Counted from the stretch's first letter, positions 22,561 through 35,245 are shown. The stretch is 64,000 bases of DNA from Carya illinoinensis (GCF_018687715.1 NC_056755.1:35049001-35113000), one strand, 5' to 3'. Numbers and translations are program-made. Notes: generated by a model not told the origin, from the letters alone.

Positions 22561-23479
22561 GTTAAAGGCTTGCCTTCTAAAATGGCCAGCTATTGCTTTT
22601 TCTTTGTTATTTGGGCATAAGATTGTTCCGACTGATACACTTGTCTTTTTCTTTGATTTTGTTGGAGCCCTTTGGTTCAAGTTGGCTGCTCTGATTGTTT
22701 TCCTTAGTGAAAAAGTGATACATTCATGAGAAATCGAAAATCGCAAGCACTTGAGGTTTTGCTTTTTTTATAATATTGTAAGAAAGATTCGCAAGACTGA
22801 CCATATGCAAATCATTAGATTGGAAGGGACTAACTGCATAAGATAGTTGTAGTCTAAATGATAACTTTGAAATTAGGTTAATGGGTACCGAAGATTTGGA
22901 CATTGGCAAAGAAAGGGAATCGTTCCCCTCAAAGTAGGGGTGGCTGTTCGGATTTATGGATCGGGTTGTATGCTCATATATGGTTCTACCCTAATCTGAT
23001 CTATTTAATTTAGTTTTACGAGTTCGGTCATGTCACTGATATAACTTGTTCAATAGACTGGTTATGCTGGGTTCACTAAAGAATAGTCCGTTTTAACTTA
23101 TTTTGATCTGTTTAAATGGGTTAATTCAGTCCAAATTATTGATTTGATTTAGTTAGTGCATTTATATCAAGATTCTTGACCCAAAAAAAAATAAAAAAAT
23201 TAATATTTTTAAACTAGCTTTTCATCTCACTTTGGTTTATATAATATTGAAATCAGATACAATTTGACTCAACAAACAAACACATAGCAATACAAGGGTT
23301 TTAACGTTAAATTGGTGAACACATAAGTTTAAGGTATTATTGAACTTTCTATCCGAGAAAATAAAGAGGAGAAAGGAAAAGAGCTGAGATTTATAAGTAT
23401 TATTTTATGTTGTTTTGATATATAGGATAATGGAAGGAAAATAAAGGTTTTTAATTTTTTCAGTTACTTTATTGAAGCA

Positions 23480-24895
<1,416 letters not shown>

Positions 24896-25359
24896 ACATC
24901 TTCTTGAAACCTCTCTGCATTTTGTAAGCATAAACTTTTATGAAGAAGCAGAGGCTGCTGCTATAAATCCCTGATGAGCCGAGGGGTCATTCTCAGGATT
25001 TCTCCACTTTTTATCTTTAGGATTACATGTTCTCGTACGAATTCAAAGTCAAGGAGGCTATATTTATTTTTCAGGACCTGAAATTATCTGCACCAATCGC
25101 TGCAGCTGTCTTTTTTCTTTTTCTTTTCTATTTGTGTTTTGGGACTATGTATTCTGATTCACAAAGTATGTAATGCAGTCCTGCCACTGTGTTGAACAGT
25201 TTAAATGTAAATTGTATCAATAAAATAGAATTATGCAGGTAGAATTGAACAGTTGTGTTGATAAGAATTGCTTAGAGAACTGGCATTTGGCTAAGTTATG
25301 TTGATAAGAAATGCTTAGAGAACTGCCAGTGAAATCTAATATTTGCCTCATTTTAAAAG

Positions 25360-25420
25360 TTTGGATAATGAGTTGAGATGATATGAAATGAAATATTGTT
25401 ATAATATTATTTTTTGAGAA
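25360..25420 (+). mobile_element. MITE family 1, left-end fragment
   Basis: GTTTGGATAATGAGTTGAGATGATATG followed by AAATATTGTTATAATATTA matches the left part of family 1. The right part is missing or replaced by other AT-rich DNA. Confidence 0.5.
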
Positions 25421-25511
25421 GGCTATTTGGCCTTTTTATTTTTGGTTTTTTTATACATTTTTTAATACTTTTAAATATTTTAAAAAAATTCACATCATTA
25501 TTAAAAAATAC

Positions 25512-25958
25512 TTTTTTAATTATTAACTAAAAATAAAACACCTATCGAGACAAACCCTCGGTGGATTTTAGTATTTTTTATAAAAATTCATTGTTTCGTT
25601 GTTGCTAGGGGCGCAGATTTCTTTTGGTGATACAATTTGAGGCAAGAAATCTTTTTGCATGGACCCACCCGCAGTAGCCGACCCATGCTACCGATCGAGT
25701 CATCGACGTTGTTACGTAGTTGCCATGCCATTTTTTAATTATTAACTAAAAATAAAACACCTATCGGGACAAACCCTCGGTGGATTTTAGTATTTTTTTT
25801 TTTTATAAAAATTCATTGTTCTGTTGTTGCTAGGGGCGCAGATATCTTTTGGTGATACGATTTGAGGCAAGAAATCTTTTTGCATGGACCCACCCGCAGT
25901 TGCCGACCCATGCTACCGATCGAGTCATCGATGTTGTTACGTAGTTCCCGTTGGCATG
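25512..25958 (+). repeat. Direct tandem duplication of about 219 bp
   Basis: Unit 1 (25512-25730) and unit 2 (25731 to about 25958) both run from TTTTTTAATTATTAAC through CACCCGCAGT(A/T)GCCGACC to TACGTAGTT. They differ at a few bases and by a longer T-run in unit 2. The second half matches the block beginning near 33120 and, more weakly, 52970. Confidence 0.88.
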
Positions 25959-26066
25959 GCTTCCACAAGATTTGTACCGGGTACCTGCCATTCTCCTAGC
26001 TAGCAATTAAAATAGCTATATATGGCTAACCTACATCCTTGATCAGTACTCTCAAGAAAATGAAAG

Positions 26067-27158
26067 GAGAAAGGCTACGGGCCGGTCCATTGTGAAATGT
26101 ATTTTTACAACAGGCTAATAATCACATGTCACGTAGGTACTTTATGCATTTCACTAATAGACCCGCATATACCCAATCGGGTTTGTTGATTCCGAATCGA
26201 CCACGAAGCTACCCCCACCTCCTTTGTTATTCACTACATCCCAAGCCTCCTCCTTTCTCTCCCAACGATCCCACACCACGAAGCTAAATTTTTTGAGTCG
26301 ACGACCAACACATTTTCTGCTCCCACGACGATGACGACCTTCGGAAGAAAACTTGGTGAGTTGGTGTGAATATTTGAAAAAAGATGGAGTAAATTAAGAC
26401 CAGAAACAATCAACAATATAGATTACCCTTCCTCGCCTTCTAGTTCACACCAGATTACCCTTTGGTTGACTATGCCTTTTTCAGTTGAATGAGTCATAAA
26501 AATGTGAATCTTTTCAGAGGTTGAGAAACCTTCCTTCCATAAGAAATGGCAATGATGATCATCTCCTACTGCTTATTGTTTGTGGTAATTTTCAACTTAC
26601 CCGCCCACGTACAAGGCCGAAATGAGTGTGTTGATTCATTACGGTGTGGAAGCCACGACCTAGCCGTCTGATTTCCTTTCCTACTTAAAGACCGACACCC
26701 AAACCACCGTGGCTTTCGGTGTGGGTTTTTTCTGTCCTGCACTGATAAAAAGCAAACGGTGCTTGACCTATTGGATTCATTAAAACTGTTCGTCCAAAAC
26801 ATTGACTACAAATCTCGGGGAATCCAATTGTATCATCTAGACCGTTGCTTTCCAAGAGATATTCGGCATCTCAATTTATCTTCCTCCATCAATGCTAGAA
26901 CCAGTAGAGGAGATGTGTTGGTCGTCGGCTCAAAAAAATTTAGCTTCGTGGTGTGGGATTGTTGGGAGAGAAAGGGGGAGGCTTGGGATGTAGTGAATGA
27001 CAGAGGAGATGGGTAACTTTGTGGTCGATTCGAAGTCAGCAGACCAAATTGGGTGTATGCGAGTCTATTAGTGAAATGCATAAAGTGTCTACGCAGCACG
27101 TGATTATTGGCCTGCTGTAAAAATGTATTTCACAGCCAACCGGCCCGTAGCTTTTCCC
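26067..27158 (+). mobile_element. Mutator-like element carrying a captured exon (Pack-MULE, 1092 bp)
   Basis: The long terminal inverted repeats are about 245 bp: left 26067-26312, right 26914-27158. The outer ends read GGAGAAAGGCTACGGGCCGG and, inverted, GGGAAAAGCTACGGGCCGG. A perfect 9-bp target duplication, AAATGAAAG, flanks it (26058-26066 and 27159-27167), which is the mark of the Mutator superfamily. Intact, unoccupied versions of the target survive in the paralogous modules at 33616-33624 and 53252-53260. There is no transposase, so the element is non-autonomous. Confidence 0.93.
26552..26913 (+). pseudogene. Captured first exon of a GUB_WAK_bind-type gene (ATL20/21- or LRK10L-like)
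   Basis: Between the MULE inverted repeats an ATG at 26552 opens a signal-peptide-like segment (MMIISYCLLFVVIFNLPAH). A Cys-containing extracellular domain follows: RNECVDSLRCGSHDLAV, then FPFLLKDRHPNHRGF, SCTDKKQTVLDL, LKLFVQNIDYKSRGIQLY and DRCFPRD. This is the layout of the galacturonan-binding wall-associated domain found at the N-terminus of ATL20/21-type RING proteins and LRK10-like kinases. One in-frame TGA at 26669-26671 (codon 40) breaks the copy, and the frame then runs open into the right inverted repeat to 27016. The RING or kinase part is absent. The domain call is from memory of the family and needs a profile search. Confidence 0.78.
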
Positions 27159-27866
27159 AAATGAAAGATATGTCCAATAACTATGGAGTTACAAAAATTA
27201 TAAAAGACACTACCATTAAACAACTATTTAACAAAAAAATTTTAATTTATTTGGATTTTGTTTGACTATAATGCATTTGAATTAAAATAAATAAACAATA
27301 TTTGATAAAGTGTAGTGTAATAGTGTGAAATAATTGTGCTCTGAATCATTTCACTTCCTAGATCATCAGCTAATGCGATATGTATCCTCTGCCCTATTTA
27401 TTTTTAGTACATCCTACTCTTTTAAAAACATAAGAGAGTTTAAAAGAAGGTTTGGTGAGTGATAGAGGTGAGAAGAAGGGTGGTTTTTAGGGATGGAATC
27501 CATACGATTTCCAGCCAAAACATTAAAATTACTAGGAAACGGCATGCTGTCTTGCTTTCTTAATAGTGGATCAAAGCCAAACTCTTCCCGTTTAGAATAA
27601 TAGGATAAGATAAACGCGTATCACACCCTGACAAACAATTCCCAAGATTTGTATTATATATATATATACATTGTATATATCACTCCTAAAAACAAAAAAA
27701 TTCCAATGTTGATCACCAGTCCCCATCGCACCCAGATGGATCTGTCTTGTTCATTCCGAAGGTGTATACTATACCCCAAGAAAAAATGGGTGCTTGGTGG
27801 TCGAACCCCTACTCAATTTCAGTGTCCTAACTTTACACCATTTCCTCCCGCCACAATATATTGGTA

Positions 27867-27876
27867 CTCTCTCTCT
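27867..27876 (+). repeat. (CT)5 tract, short allele-like version of the module microsatellite
   Basis: TTGGTA(CT)5AACC, at the position equivalent to the long CT runs at 22310 and 56906. Confidence 0.8.
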
Positions 27877-27943
27877 AACCTTTTCACAAATAGATCCACA
27901 GGTGGGTTCGAACTTTGTTAACGTCTACACAGTGTAAAGGACA

Positions 27944-28530
27944 TGTCCCACCATCGGTCGTAATCATCAAGTCAAAAGTGAATGGCACTGGATGCCTGCG
28001 ACCACTCTGATGCCTAAGTTAATAGAGTATAACATTAATGATTCAAGTATATGATTAGATATAGTTTTAGAGGTACCTGTTATCCATATATATAGGCATA
28101 GTGCATTGGATCAATATTGTGATTAGATTACTTTTACACGGTATTTACCCGTGATGTTTATCAGTTTATCCCTAGATAATTGGAGTGATCCGATCACCAT
28201 ATCATGGTTTATTAACCCTAGTAACCAGGAGAGTATTGGGTCATTGTGGGCCTTTAGCCTGTGGTTTAGGTTGGGCCAATATTAGACCCTCCAGTTACCC
28301 CGCTAATTCCCTTTCGCTTGTAGGCATGGGCAATTCATCATTAGCTTTAAACTTCCTTACTTCCTTACAATTGTGCTGATTTATCTCAAAGTGCAAATTA
28401 ATTTTTCGGGCTGTGAGTGACTCAGACGGGACCATGGGCCTTTTTGTTACCCCGCTAGCCCCATTACTGAATCTGATGGGCCACCCCAGTAGCCCACTAG
28501 TTATTCTATCTTGTCGTTTCCAATTCCCAT
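27944..28530 (+). repeat. 5' LTR of gypsy copy A
   Basis: About 587 bp, aligning with 31444-32168. It has a single copy of the CCAATATTAGACCCTCCAGT...CTCAAAGTGCAAATT unit that is duplicated in the 3' LTR. Confidence 0.72.
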
Positions 28531-28818
28531 TAGTTATGCTGTTTCCCATTTCCAAGAATTAAGAAGAGGGATTCCCATGGCCAAGGATGTGGTGACATTT
28601 AGTGGGTAACATACACCCATTCCCTTTTCGTGGCATCACGTTGTCATGTCATAATAATGTCTACTGTTGACTCCTTATATCCCCAATTCAAATTGCACAC
28701 CACTTTTTTCCCATTTCCTCTTTCAACTTTGCTTCTTATTTGGCTTCCTTACTTTTCCTCCCTTGTGACTTCTTGCTCCCTTAGTAATTTCCCCACTCTA
28801 TTTTCTTCTTGTCTTTTA

Positions 28819-29023
28819 ATGGCAAAACATGACATTTCTTCTCGTCTCATTGCTGTGGAATCTTCTCACATTCTGGACATCCCAACCTTCGAAGCGTATG
28901 GGTGGCACTCAGGGCTCGTGATTTGAAGGACCTCAGAGAAGAATTTGGTATCCAAGACACAATGTACTTAGAGATTCCTGATCGTGGCTATGTTGATGAT
29001 GAAGGCTTTGCCAGCAAAGTTGC
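28819..29023 (+). pseudogene. Fragment of gypsy ORF1 (Transposase_28 / 'putative gypsy type transposon' family)
   Basis: The ATG at 28819 gives MAKHDISSRLIAVESSHILD, closely matching the ORF at 57772 in copy B. A deletion of about 8-9 bp at GTGGCACTC/AGGGCTCG shifts the frame compared with copy B. The fragment is cut at 29023 by the sequence starting TGTGACACCC. The protein family occurs beside Tat-lineage gypsy elements; its role is not established. Confidence 0.65.
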
Positions 29024-30328
29024 TGTGACACCCCCAACTCCCACGTACGAAAACATGAGAATCGAGGCGTCGGGATGATGACAACACATGTCACGCACCC
29101 CAAGGATGAGTGCCAAGTGTGTGTACATACAAAAAGTGCACAACAAAAAGAATGCAGCGGATAATTAAAGTCAATTAACTAAGTACCATGAGCCACCATG
29201 GCCCATCCATGGGCTGTGGCGTGGCATGCCACGGGCCACCATGGCCCATCCTATTACTTTTAGTTTATTTATTTATTTAATTTATTTTACTAGGGTCCTT
29301 TTGGTGGTTTCCAACTTGTAAGCTTTATAAATAGGGCCCTTATTCATTTCATTTACATCTTTTGGCATTTACCCTAAAGGGAGATTATTTGTCTAGGAGA
29401 TCATCTTTTGGTGCCTGAGCACTTGGGCTACTTGGGTACAATTCGTGAATCCCAATGAGAGGATCTTCACCTTACAATTCATGAATGTGTGTAGATTCAA
29501 TTTATCAATCTTATGAGGTTTATTCATTCAATTTACCATTGTTGATCTTTATTTTCCATTCTTGTTCATATATTTTCTCTTGATTACGTAAATTTATCCA
29601 TCTTCCCATCTCCCGATCATACATCACGCCTAATACATTTCCACCTCCATAGATCTATAATTCTCACATGCTATAGCCTAAATCTATAATTTCATATCCA
29701 TTCCATATACTTTCCATACACTTTCCTACCTACCAAACACTTCATAAGCCTCCATATATCCATATTCCATCATAGATCTATTCCATAAAACCATAAAACC
29801 CTAGATCTATCATAGATCTATTGCCTCCAACAAACCTAGCCGTAAACCCTAATTTCCATAAGGATTTCCTTCATTTTAGGAAACCCTAACCCTAGCCTCC
29901 AATTCCTACATTTTTGGATCTGATCCTACACATCACCAACCCTAAGATCCATTTCATCTTTGACCTAACCAAAACCCTGGACTACCCAAAACAGCTCTTC
30001 CAAAATTCGCAGCCCTATCCATTCACCATTCAAACCCTAACCTCACTTCACCATACCAACCCTAAACATCACCCGAGTGTTGCCAACACCAAGGGTCATC
30101 ATCATGCTGTCCTACGTCGCATTAAACACACAAATTCATCACTTAGATTGCCTGAACTCATTATCATCATCAAATCTATCACTAAACACCATACATTCAT
30201 TAACCTAGGCGCCCTTCATTGCCATATCCTAGCTGAGACCAAGCAAGACGATGAGGAACATTCGGTCCATAACTTGAGGTGAGACCAAAGGATCATAATG
30301 TTTAGGTACTAGACCGAGGTCTCTATCA
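29024..30328 (+). repeat. Candidate solo LTR inserted in gypsy copy A (1.3 kb)
   Basis: It begins TGTGACACCCCCAACTCC and may end GGTCTCTATCA, giving TG...CA termini. A TATA-like CTTTATAAATAGGGCCC lies near 29322-29338, and a long run of AACCCTA-rich sequence follows. It is absent from copy B at the equivalent place. The flanking pentamers (GTTGC and GTTAT) do not match exactly, so the right end is uncertain. The 122-codon open frame at 29914-30282 is not supported as a gene. Confidence 0.5.
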
Positions 30329-30351
30329 GTTATTCTTTGGGCTTAATCAGG

Positions 30352-31188
30352 GCTCGTCATTAGTGTTTAAGGGTGGCGTGGTCTATTGACCTCTGCGCCC
30401 ATTTTTTCTTGGCACCGCGAGTCTTTTGGGCTCATCATTGGTGTTTAAGGATGTCATGGCCTATTGACATCTGTGCCCCTTTTTACTTGGCACCTCGAGT
30501 CTTTTGGACTCATCATTGGTGTTTAAGAGTGGCGTGGTCTGTTGACCTTCACACCCGTTTTTACTTGGCACCGCAAGTATTTAAAGTTCGGCATTTGTGT
30601 TTAAGGTTGGTGCTATCTATTGACCTCCGCTCCCCCTTTTACTTGGCTCCACGAGTCTTTAAAACTTGTCATTGGTGTTTAAGGGTGGTGTGATCTATTG
30701 ATCTCCACACCCTTTTTTACTTAGCACCACGAGTCTTTAAAACTCGTCATTGGTGTTTAAGGACGGGGTGGTCTATTGCTCTCCACGCCCTTTTTTACTT
30801 GGCACTGCGAGTCTTTTGGGCTCTTCATTGGTGTTTAAGGGTAGCATGGTCTTTTTAACTCCATGCCCCTTTTTACTTGGCACAACAAGTCTTTTGGGCT
30901 CATCATTAGTGTTTAAGATTGGCGTGGTCTGTTGACCTCCACACCCCTTTTATACTCGGCACCACGAGTCTTTTGGGCTCATTATTGGTGTTTAAGGTTG
31001 GCGTGGTCTATTGACCTCCGTGCCCCTTTGCACTTGGCACCGTGAGTTTTTTGGGCTCGTCATTGGTATTTGAAGGTGGCATGGTCTATTGACCTCCGCA
31101 CCCCTTTTTACTTGGCACTGCGAGTTTTTTAGACTCCTCATTGGTGCTTAAGGATGGCATGGTTTATTGAGTACTGTGCTCTTTCTTA
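30352..31188 (+). repeat. 78-bp tandem array, about 11 units
   Basis: Units of the form GGTGTTTAAGGGTGGCGTGG...TATTGACCTCC...TTTTTACTTGGCACC...GAGTCTTTTGGGCTCGTCATT repeat with exact 78-bp spacing for at least the first six (GTGTTT at 30363, 30441, 30519, 30597, 30675 and 30753). Since 78 is a multiple of three, parts read as a 26-residue repeat on the + strand. The array belongs to the gypsy element interior. Confidence 0.93.
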
Positions 31189-31443
31189 GAACAACATGCG
31201 GCTGGAATTTGCACTTTATTCATCATAGGAGAAAATAATAACGGAGTTCCAACAAATGATCCATAAATATAAAAAATTGTAGGAATAGAAAATACAATGA
31301 TCCAAGAGTAGAGAGTAAAACGTTATCATGGGAAAAATTTCTTCAAGTGTTCTGCATTCCAGGGGTGTTGTAGTTCTTTGCCTTGGTCGTCCTTTAAGCG
31401 GTAGAACCCTGGTTTGTGGTTAGCAAAGTAAGGGGGTAGGACG

Positions 31444-32168
31444 TGTCCTACCACCGTCGTGATCATCAACCTGCAAGTCCAAGGTGAATGGCACTGGATG
31501 CCTGCGACCACTCTGATGATTAAGTTAGTAAAGTATAACGTATAATGACTCAAGTATATGATCGGAAGTGGTTTTAGAGTTACATGTTGCCAATATATAT
31601 AGGTGTAGGGATGCATTGGATCAATATTGTGCTTACATTACCTTTATGCGGTATTTACCTGTGAAGTTTATCAGTTTATCCCTAGATAATTGGAGTGATC
31701 CAATCACCATATCATGGCTTATCAACCCTAGTAACCAAGAGTGTATTGGGTCATTGTGGGCCTTTTGCCTGTGGTTTGGGCTGGGTCAATATTAGACCCT
31801 CTAGTTATCCCACTAATTCCCTTCGCTCGTAGGCATGGGGAATTCATCATTATCTTTAAACTTCCTTACTTCCTTACGATTGCGCTGATTTATCTCAAAG
31901 TGCAAATTGTTGGGCCAATATTAGATCCTCCAGTTATCCCGCTAAGTCCTTTCGCTTGTAGACGTGAGGAATTCATCATTAACTTTAAACTTCCTTACTT
32001 CCTTATGACTGCACTGATTTATCTCAAAGTGCAACTTAATTTTCCGAACTGTGAGTGACCCAGCTTGGACCCCGAGCATTTTTACTACCCTGCAAGCCCC
32101 TTTACTAAACCCGATGGGCCCCCCCATTACCCCATTAGTTATTCTGTCTTGCCATTTCCAATTCCCAT
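31444..32168 (+). repeat. 3' LTR of gypsy copy A
   Basis: It starts TGTCCTACCACCGTCG just after a G-rich tract. It carries a tandem duplication of about 130 bp (about 31786-32045) that the 5' LTR lacks. Confidence 0.72.
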
Positions 32169-32179
32169 CCGATTGGCCA

Positions 32180-32950
32180 CATTGCATGTGAAGAAACTCG
32201 CCACCCAATATGGTATAATCATTGTCCTTTATCCTCCTCCTTATATAATCAACAACAATATTATTAGAAAAGACGTTTTCAATAATGATTGTTAAAATCT
32301 TATTAATCTTTCAATCATGTATAGGAATCAGGAGTAGAAACCCTTAGATATTTTGGGCACCATGCATGGCCGCCAATTGTTTTCTTTTTAAAACTCATCA
32401 TGTACCTAGGTTTTTTTTAAGGTGCTCACAAATAAGATTATTTGTCCCCACAAGGCATATTTTTAACATATTAATCTCATTTTGAAATATTTTTATTTGT
32501 TAACGAGTATTTTTGTGCCCTTTCTATGTTTTTAGTATAATTTATTTTTCGAGCTTTTTTAAGTTTTTAATGTTTTTTCAACAATTTTCCCATACTTGTA
32601 CCTATTTTTTTGTAATTAATAAAATTTCAAATTCTAATGATTTTTTTTTTTTTTCACATCTGAATGAAAAGATTTCTTGGTTTCTTTTTAGAACATATTT
32701 ATTCTTTTTCTTTGGTGCTTATCCAAGTATATACATTTCGTTTTACACTTTTCCTTTCAAGTCTTTCACTAGCTTATTTTGACCATACTTTATAGTTACA
32801 TCTAGGCAGCCATTCAGTTAACAATTAGAGTGAAGGCAACAAATCACTAGTGGCTAATATGGCTATTCTTTGTCTATATATAGGCTTTAAAACATTCAAT
32901 CTCAAAATTAATAAAGAAATTTATTTTTTGTTCTCTTAATTTTTGTCTTC
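32180..32950 (+). repeat. Right flank of gypsy copy A, duplicated at 60262-61105
   Basis: This runs from GTGAAGAAACTCGCCACCCA through the TATTTTTATTTGTTAACGAGTAT and CATTCAATCTCAAAATTAATA phrases and is nearly collinear with 60262-61105. It is non-coding and AT-rich. Its presence after both gypsy copies shows that the flank was duplicated together with the insertion. Confidence 0.85.
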
Positions 32951-33119
32951 GCTTTTGCGTTGTGATGGATTTGGGAAACATTATTAGGTTTCTTTATTAA
33001 TTTAATCAACTTTAAATGAGTTCATTAATTATTATTTTTACTTAATTAAGGCTTTTAAATAACTCTTTAGTCATGCACACATATTCGCACATAGAGATAA
33101 GCAAAAATGTAAAAATCCG

Positions 33120-34620
33120 GCTCTAAAACCAACTCTACCCACCCGCAGTAGCCGACATCCATGCTACTGATCGAGTCAGGGACGTGGTTACCTAGTTCAC
33201 GCTGGCATGGCTTCCACCGGATTAACTTTGATTGCATCCCAGCCTCAGCTAGCTTGTCGTGATGTTTCTGTCATCATCATCAGGTTCCACCTGCCATATC
33301 TCCCTCTTTTCGATGGCAAGCAAGGAATCTGCAAACACTAAACGAAATAAGGATAAAGAAAATTGAAAAGAAGGTTTGGTTAGTGATAGAGGTGAGAAGA
33401 AGGGTAGTTGTAGGCCCCATATTAATTCCCAGCTTAAATAATCCCCAGCTTAAAACTGATTATTTTTCAAGCCTGTCACCCACACCATTCTCCTCAACTA
33501 ATTTTCTTCTAGCTGCCTTTGCTGTTTAAAATTAAGGCATCTGCAAACGCTCCTTGCTAGCAATTCAAATAGCTATATATGGCTAACCTACATTCTTGAT
33601 CAGTACTCTCACGGAAAATGAAAGATATGTCCAATAACTATGGCGTTACAAAAATTATAAAAGACACTACCATTAAACAACTATTTAACAAACAAATTTT
33701 ATTTTATTTGGATTTTGTTTGGCTATAATGCATTTGAATTAATTGTGCTTTGAATCATTTCACTTCCTAGATCATCTAGCTAATGCGATATGTATCCTCT
33801 GTCCTATTTATTTTTAGTACATCCTACTCTTTTAAAAACATAAGAAAGTTTAAAAGAAGGTTTGGTGAGTGAAAGAGGTGAGAAGAAGGGTGGTTTTTAG
33901 GTATGGTTCAATATACCCATACCGTGGGCTGATTCTCATTATATATAGAATTTACATTATAGAGTCGGTTCGATTTAGTAACAAAAAATTTTTATATCAA
34001 ACTCAAAATTCTTATTTTATCATGATAATTTTTTTAAATTCTTATAAAAAATATAATAAATAATTTATTTTTTTTTAATTTTTTTAAATTTTAAAAAAAT
34101 AATAATATTAAAATATAATATTTTAATATTTTATCTTAAATTTAAAATTTTAATCCCACTTACTAAACATAAGCAGCCGTACAAGAAAATAAAATCGTAC
34201 AGCAAGGAAAGGTGGCGGGCGGAATATGCTGGAGACAATCCAAAACAAAAAAAAGTTGGATATTCCAACTTAGCGGAATAAGTTGGAATAACCAGAGAGG
34301 AGAGACCAAGGCAATCCCGAGGTTTGTATTATATAGAGATATACATTGAATATATCACTCCTTAAAGCAAAAAAATTATTCCCCACCACAGACGGATCCG
34401 TCTTGTCCGTTCCGAAGCCGAAGGTGTCTACTGTACCCCAGGAAGAACCCCTACTCGATTTCAGCGTCCTAACTTTAAACCATTTCCTTCCGCCACAATA
34501 TATCGGTACTCTCTCTCTCCGGCCTTTTCACGGATAGATCTGCTGTCATCAGGCGGCCGGGTTCGAACTTTGTTAATCTCTATGTATAATCTCGGCAAGC
34601 ATGCATTCACTTCATCTGGG
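33120..34620 (+). repeat. Methyltransferase upstream module, copy 3
   Basis: This starts CACCCGCAGTAGCCGAC and continues collinear with 25665-27930 without the Pack-MULE and with 52970-57005 without the copia insertion. It includes the empty MULE target AAATGAAAG at 33616-33624 and (CT)5 at 34509-34518. It leads into methyltransferase copy 2. Confidence 0.82.
34020..34175 (-). mobile_element. MITE family 1, partial inverted copy
   Basis: On the minus strand: GTTTAGTAAGTGGGATTAAA, then AAAATATTAAAATATTATAT and the AATTATTTATTATATTTTTTAT core. The ends are degraded. Confidence 0.5.
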
Positions 34621-35245
34621 AACTTTTATTTTTATCAATCTCCCCCAATTTGTTTATTTATTTTATATTTTCTACTTGTTGGATGGCTGTTATGATTTTC
34701 TTGAGCATTTGTATATTACATGTTTGATATGGCTAATCCAGTCTCTCCCCATGTCAATGGTTTGCTCTCTAAAATGGCCAGCTATGCTTTTTCTTTTTCT
34801 TTTTTCGTGGGTATAATTAGGTTTTGCCGAGTGAAAAGTGATACATTCGTCAGAAATGCAAAACGATAATGACTTAGATCGAGAAAATCATCAGTAAGAG
34901 TCCTTGAGGTTTTGCACTTTGAATATATTGAAAGAAGAATTCACAAGGGTTGCCATATGCATAGCTAGCCTTAGGTTGGAATATGAACATTGGACTAAAT
35001 AATGCATGAGATAGTTGTGGACTAGATGATAACTTTGAAAGTGAATGAGTTATACCAAAGATTTGGACATGTGCAAGGTTAGGGGTTATGGTTCAACCTT
35101 AATTAATCTGATCCCTGTAGTTTTATTGATTGTTTCATGTCACTAATAAAACTTGTTTGATAAATTGGTGATGTTGGATTGATTAGAAACGATCCATTTT
35201 AAATTGAATTGTTTTAACTTGTGTAATGTAAATGGGTTAAATCAA

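Larger units (their letters stand above)
25960..27943 (+). repeat. Methyltransferase upstream module, copy 2 (no gene follows)
   Basis: Apart from the Pack-MULE at 26067-27158 this matches 33540-34600, through GCTATATATGGCTAACCTAC, ATGTCCAATAACTATGG, GCGATATGTATCCTCTG, AAGGTTTGGTGAGTGA and GGGTTCGAACTTTGTTAA. Where copies 1 and 3 continue toward a methyltransferase gene, this one runs into a gypsy LTR at 27944. No methyltransferase exon is present downstream before the next module. Confidence 0.8.
27944..32168 (+). mobile_element. Ty3/gypsy-type element, copy A, with internal tandem array
   Basis: LTRs lie at about 27944-28530 and 31444-32168; both begin TGTCC(C/T)ACC. A purine-rich AAGTAAGGGGGTAGGACG precedes the second. 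The internal part carries a short ORF1 fragment, a candidate inserted LTR (29024-30328) and eleven 78-bp repeats. There is no reverse transcriptase or integrase. The same insertion, with the same left junction (GTAAAGGAC) and right flank (CATGTGAAGAAACT), occurs at 57019-60260. The exact 3' ends of the LTRs are uncertain. Confidence 0.75.

Noticed and set aside
30373..30693. A 106-codon protein with 26-residue repeats as a host gene
   Set aside because: It comes from the 78-bp array, has no leader or conserved start, and the array lies within a retroelement. I keep it only as a repeat observation.
30352..31188. CRISPR-like regular repeats
   Set aside because: The units are contiguous with no unique spacers, and this is plant nuclear DNA.
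27944..32168. Arrays and ORF1 fragments as part of a novel host system
   Set aside because: LTR pairs, a purine tract before the 3' LTR and the Transposase_28-type ORF explain them as a degraded gypsy element.
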